A DNA stretch of 64,000 bases from Papillibacter cinnamivorans DSM 12816 (GTDB taxonomy: Bacteria > Bacillota > Clostridia > Oscillospirales > Oscillospiraceae): positions 62,001 through 126,000 of the forward strand of contig NZ_FWXW01000001.1 of the NCBI RefSeq assembly GCF_900176335.1, read 5' to 3'. The translations under genes were made by a program, and so were the position numbers. Below, in pieces: positions 61,607 through 64,000 of this stretch. A model generated the notes under the pieces. That model searched no databases. It was not told where the DNA came from and was given only the letters and a program-made list of their open reading frames with translations. The number at the start of each line of letters is the position of its first letter. The first letter of the stretch is position 1.

Positions 61607-62641
61607 ATGAATACCCAGATTTTTAAAATCAGCGATCCGGAAAGAGAACGGGACAAGGTGGAGGCGGCAGCAAAGCTTCTCCGGGAGGGGAAGCTTGTGG
61701 CCATTCCTACCGAGACCGTTTACGGTCTCGGCGCCAACGCCCTGGACCCCCGCGCCGTGAGCCGGATCTTTGTCGCCAAGGGCCGCCCCCAGGACAATCC
61801 CCTGATTGTCCACATTCCGGATGTCTCCAGCCTGGAGGCTTACTGCCTGGAGATACCCGACAGCGCTTACCGTCTTGCGGAACTCTTTTGGCCCGGGCCC
61901 CTCACCATGGTGCTCAAACGCAAGGCCCTGATTCCGGACATCGTCACTGCGGGCCTTCCCACCGTGGGCATGCGCTGCCCCCGCCATCCGGTAACCTCCG
62001 CCATCCTCCGCGCCGCCGGAGTTCCCGTGGCGGCCCCTTCCGCCAACCTCTCGGGCCGTCCCAGCCCCACCGCCGCTTCCCATGTCCTGGACGACCTGGA
62101 TGGGAAAATAGACGCCGTGGTGGACGGCGGGCCCTGCGCCGTGGGCGTGGAATCAACCATCGTGGATTTGACCGTATCGCCGCCCCGCCTGCTGCGGCCC
62201 GGCGGCATCGTCCCCGAGCAGCTCCGCCAGGTCCTGGGCGGCCTGGTGATCGACAGGGCGGTCCTGGGCCCCCTGAAAGATGGGGAGGTCGCCCGTGCTC
62301 CCGGCATGAAGTACAAGCACTACGCCCCCTCCGCTTCCGTCGTCATGGTCCGCGGGGAGGCTTCCAAAGCCGCCGCCTATATCAATTCCCGGCCCGCCGC
62401 CGGCGCCGCCGTCCTCTGCTATGAGGAGGAGGCATCTATGTATCCCGGCTTCTCCGTTCTGCCCTATGGGAAAAAAACCGAGCCGGACGCTCTCGCCCGG
62501 AACCTTTTCGGGCTTCTGCGCACGCTGGACAAGCTCCGAATCGAAACGGCTTACGCCCGGTATCCCGAGGGGGAGGGCCTGGAGCTGGCCGTGCAGAACC
62601 GCCTGAACCGCGCAGCCGGTTTCCGGCTCGTGGAAGTATAA
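61607..62641 (+). CDS. tsaC: Threonylcarbamoyl-AMP synthase (TsaC/Sua5)
   Basis: 344 aa, the long Sua5 form: YrdC domain (about 1-205; VAIPTETVYGLGANALDPRAVSRIFVAKGRPQDNPL in the N-terminal part, SANLSGRPSPTAASHV, GVESTIVDL) plus a C-terminal Sua5 domain joined by a linker (APGMKYKHYAPSASV). It makes threonylcarbamoyl-AMP, the substrate for the TsaB/D/E complex, whose tsaE and tsaB genes lie at 52.3 kb. ATG at 61607 follows GGGAGGCAGCC. Downstream 145 nt are non-coding. Confidence 0.95.
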   Translation: MNTQIFKISDPERERDKVEAAAKLLREGKLVAIPTETVYGLGANALDPRAVSRIFVAKGRPQDNPLIVHIPDVSSLEAYCLEIPDSAYRLAELFWPGPLTMVLKRKALIPDIVTAGLPTVGMRCPRHPVTSAILRAAGVPVAAPSANLSGRPSPTAASHVLDDLDGKIDAVVDGGPCAVGVESTIVDLTVSPPRLLRPGGIVPEQLRQVLGGLVIDRAVLGPLKDGEVARAPGMKYKHYAPSASVVMVRGEASKAAAYINSRPAAGAAVLCYEEEASMYPGFSVLPYGKKTEPDALARNLFGLLRTLDKLRIETAYARYPEGEGLELAVQNRLNRAAGFRLVEV

Positions 62642-62786
62642 ACGGACTGCGCAGTTTCTGTTTTATAATTGCGTTGTTTCCCTTTGTCTTCTTCTCTTTT
62701 ATGGCAAGAGATGAATTACCTGTCTGCAGCCGCGCTTTTGACTTTCTCTGCCGAAACCGCGGCATCCTGCTTTTTCGGAGGACGAC

Positions 62787-63383
62787 ATGTTTATCATCGG
62801 TATCACCGGCGGCACCGGAGCGGGGAAAACCACCGCCCTTCGGGTAATGGAAGAGTTGGGCGGATATGTGGTGGATTGCGACGAGCTTTATCACGATCTG
62901 CTGCGGGAGAGCGAAATGCTGAAGCTCGAGATCGTGGAACAGTACGGCGATGTGCTCACCGACGGCCAGATCGACAGAAAAAAGCTGGGGGAGATTGTGT
63001 TCCGCGACGAGGCCAGCCTTTTGGAACTGGAGAATATCAGCCATCGGTATGTGAAGGACGAATTGGGAAAAGCTATGGATATCCAGCGCCGAAACGGCCG
63101 GCGCCTCTTCGCGGTGGACGCCATAGCCCTGTTTGAAAGCGGCCTTTCGGAACTCTGCGATGTCGTGGTGGGCGTCATTGCCGCGCCCGAGGTCCGCATC
63201 CGCCGTATCATGGCCAGGGAAGGGATCGGCGAGGAATACGCGCGCCTTCGCGTAAACGCTCAGAAACCGGATTCCTTTTACCGGGAGCGCTGCAATCTGA
63301 TTCTGGAAAATAAAGACGAGCCCCCGGAAATATTTGCCTCTCATTGCAGAAAGGTATTTTCCGAAATGCTCATGAATCGGTAA
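62787..63383 (+). CDS. coaE: Dephospho-CoA kinase
   Basis: 198 aa. Last step of coenzyme A synthesis: ATP-dependent 3'-phosphorylation of dephospho-CoA. P-loop GITGGTGAGKTTALRVMEEL near residue 5, then DCDELYHDLL, VDAIALFESGLSELCD and the lid RIMAREGIGEEYARLRVNAQ. In this protein the usual D-A-D motif is D-C-D. ATG at 62787 follows CGGAGGACGAC. The next gene begins 21 nt downstream. Confidence 0.93.
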   Translation: MFIIGITGGTGAGKTTALRVMEELGGYVVDCDELYHDLLRESEMLKLEIVEQYGDVLTDGQIDRKKLGEIVFRDEASLLELENISHRYVKDELGKAMDIQRRNGRRLFAVDAIALFESGLSELCDVVVGVIAAPEVRIRRIMAREGIGEEYARLRVNAQKPDSFYRERCNLILENKDEPPEIFASHCRKVFSEMLMNR

Positions 63384-63404
63384 ATCAATCAAAGGAGTTT
63401 TTAT

Positions 63405-64000
63405 ATGGACAACAAAGTGGAATCAGCATTTGAAAAAGTAAAAAACGAACTCTTTTATCAGCAGAAAAACAGCTTCGACCTGGTGTCCCCCGAGGATCTG
63501 AACCAATGCAACCTGTATTGCAGCGGCTATAAGCGCTTTCTCGACGAAAGCAAAACTGAGCGGGAAGCGGTGGCCGTCTCCATCCGCCTGGCGGAAGAGA
63601 AAGGTTTTCGTCCCTACGTCCGCGGCATGGCTGTCAAAGCCGGAGACAAACTCTATTTCAACAACCGGGACAAGGCCCTTATCCTGGCCGTCGTGGGCAC
63701 CCGGCCCCTCTCCGACGGCGTTCATATCGGCGCTGCCCATATCGACGCCCCCCGTCTGGATCTGAAGCAGCATCCTCTCTATGAGGAGGCCGAAATGGCC
63801 TATTTCAAGACCCATTACTACGGAGGCGTGCGGAAATATCAGTGGGTAGCGGTCCCCCTGGAGCTCCGCGGCGCCGTCGCCCTGAAGGACGGATCCGTGG
63901 TAAACGTCTCCGTGGGCGCCGGCCCGGACGACCCCCTCTTTGTCATTACCGATCTGCTGCCTCACCTGGCCTCCGAGCAGTCCAAGAAACCCCTGGGGGA
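63405..64000 (+). CDS. M18-family aminopeptidase (3' end outside window)
   Basis: The frame is open from ATG 63405 (after AAAGGAG) to the end of the window, giving 198 residues of an enzyme usually about 460 aa. The N-terminal part reads FDLVSPEDLNQCNLYCSGYKRFLDESKTEREA, and HIGAAHIDAPRLDLKQHPLYEE carries the first metal-ligand His and Asp of M18 (aspartyl/leucyl) aminopeptidases; THYYGGVRKYQWVAVPLELRG is also typical. It cleaves N-terminal residues of peptides in the cytosol. Probably in one operon with coaE. Confidence 0.9.
   Translation, partial: MDNKVESAFEKVKNELFYQQKNSFDLVSPEDLNQCNLYCSGYKRFLDESKTEREAVAVSIRLAEEKGFRPYVRGMAVKAGDKLYFNNRDKALILAVVGTRPLSDGVHIGAAHIDAPRLDLKQHPLYEEAEMAYFKTHYYGGVRKYQWVAVPLELRGAVALKDGSVVNVSVGAGPDDPLFVITDLLPHLASEQSKKPLG

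Overview
The window looks like a chromosomal segment of a motile, Gram-positive-type anaerobe of the class Clostridia. The flagellar gene order (fliF-G-H-I-J-ylxF-fliK-flgD-flgE-swrD-motAB-fliL-fliM-fliY, and yvyF-flgM-flgN-flgK-flgL-yviE-fliW-csrA-hag) is the Firmicutes order known from Bacillus and Clostridium. Coding DNA is fairly GC-rich, ribosome binding sites are strong and purine-rich, and TTG/GTG starts are common. RqcH, Mini-RNase III and an S-layer-homology protein fit as well. An Oscillospirales-type gut organism is a guess from overall flavour; nothing here fixes the genus.

Region 1 (1-15.9 kb, + strand) begins inside flhB and runs through flhA, flhF, a PilZ c-di-GMP receptor, sigma-28, a DUF342 protein, two FlgF/FlgG-family rod proteins, yvyF, flgM, flgN, flgK, flgL, yviE, fliW and csrA, and ends at a terminator. 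Region 2 (16.1-18.1 kb, - strand) is the flagellin gene. It has a well-spaced sigma-28 promoter and a leader whose hairpin loop and Shine-Dalgarno both carry GGA, as expected for repression by CsrA. Region 3 (18.2-32.6 kb, + strand) starts with an AT-rich block, a near-consensus sigma-A promoter, a class I c-di-GMP riboswitch and an intrinsic terminator, followed by the fliF-to-fliY operon with motA and motB. Region 4 (32.6-38.7 kb) holds a degenerate EAL-HDOD protein on the - strand, then cheR, cheB, cheW and a soluble chemoreceptor with HAMP-like repeats.

Region 5 (38.7-46.3 kb) is accessory: a broken uspA, a secreted Ig-like/SGNH hydrolase, a cupin, two SHOCT proteins with a two-component system, a phage-like small protein, a duplicated hairpin-rich element, two AT-rich genes (one resembling WapI-family immunity proteins) and tRNA-Ala(GGC). 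Region 6 (46.4-64 kb) is mostly housekeeping: Mini-RNase III, RqcH, an SLH surface protein, RodA/FtsW, tsaE-tsaB, upp, ddl-murF, mtnA, an ABC-F ATPase, a flavodoxin, prfA, tsaC/sua5, coaE and the start of an M18 aminopeptidase.

The unifying theme is layered control of motility. c-di-GMP can act on transcription of the basal body operon (riboswitch) and on the motor or another target (PilZ). FlgM/sigma-28 gates late genes, and FliW-CsrA gates flagellin translation. The most notable non-gene observations are the riboswitch and its candidate antiterminator, the flagellin leader hairpin, the duplicated intergenic element with a compensatory base change, and a murF that seems to start at CTG.
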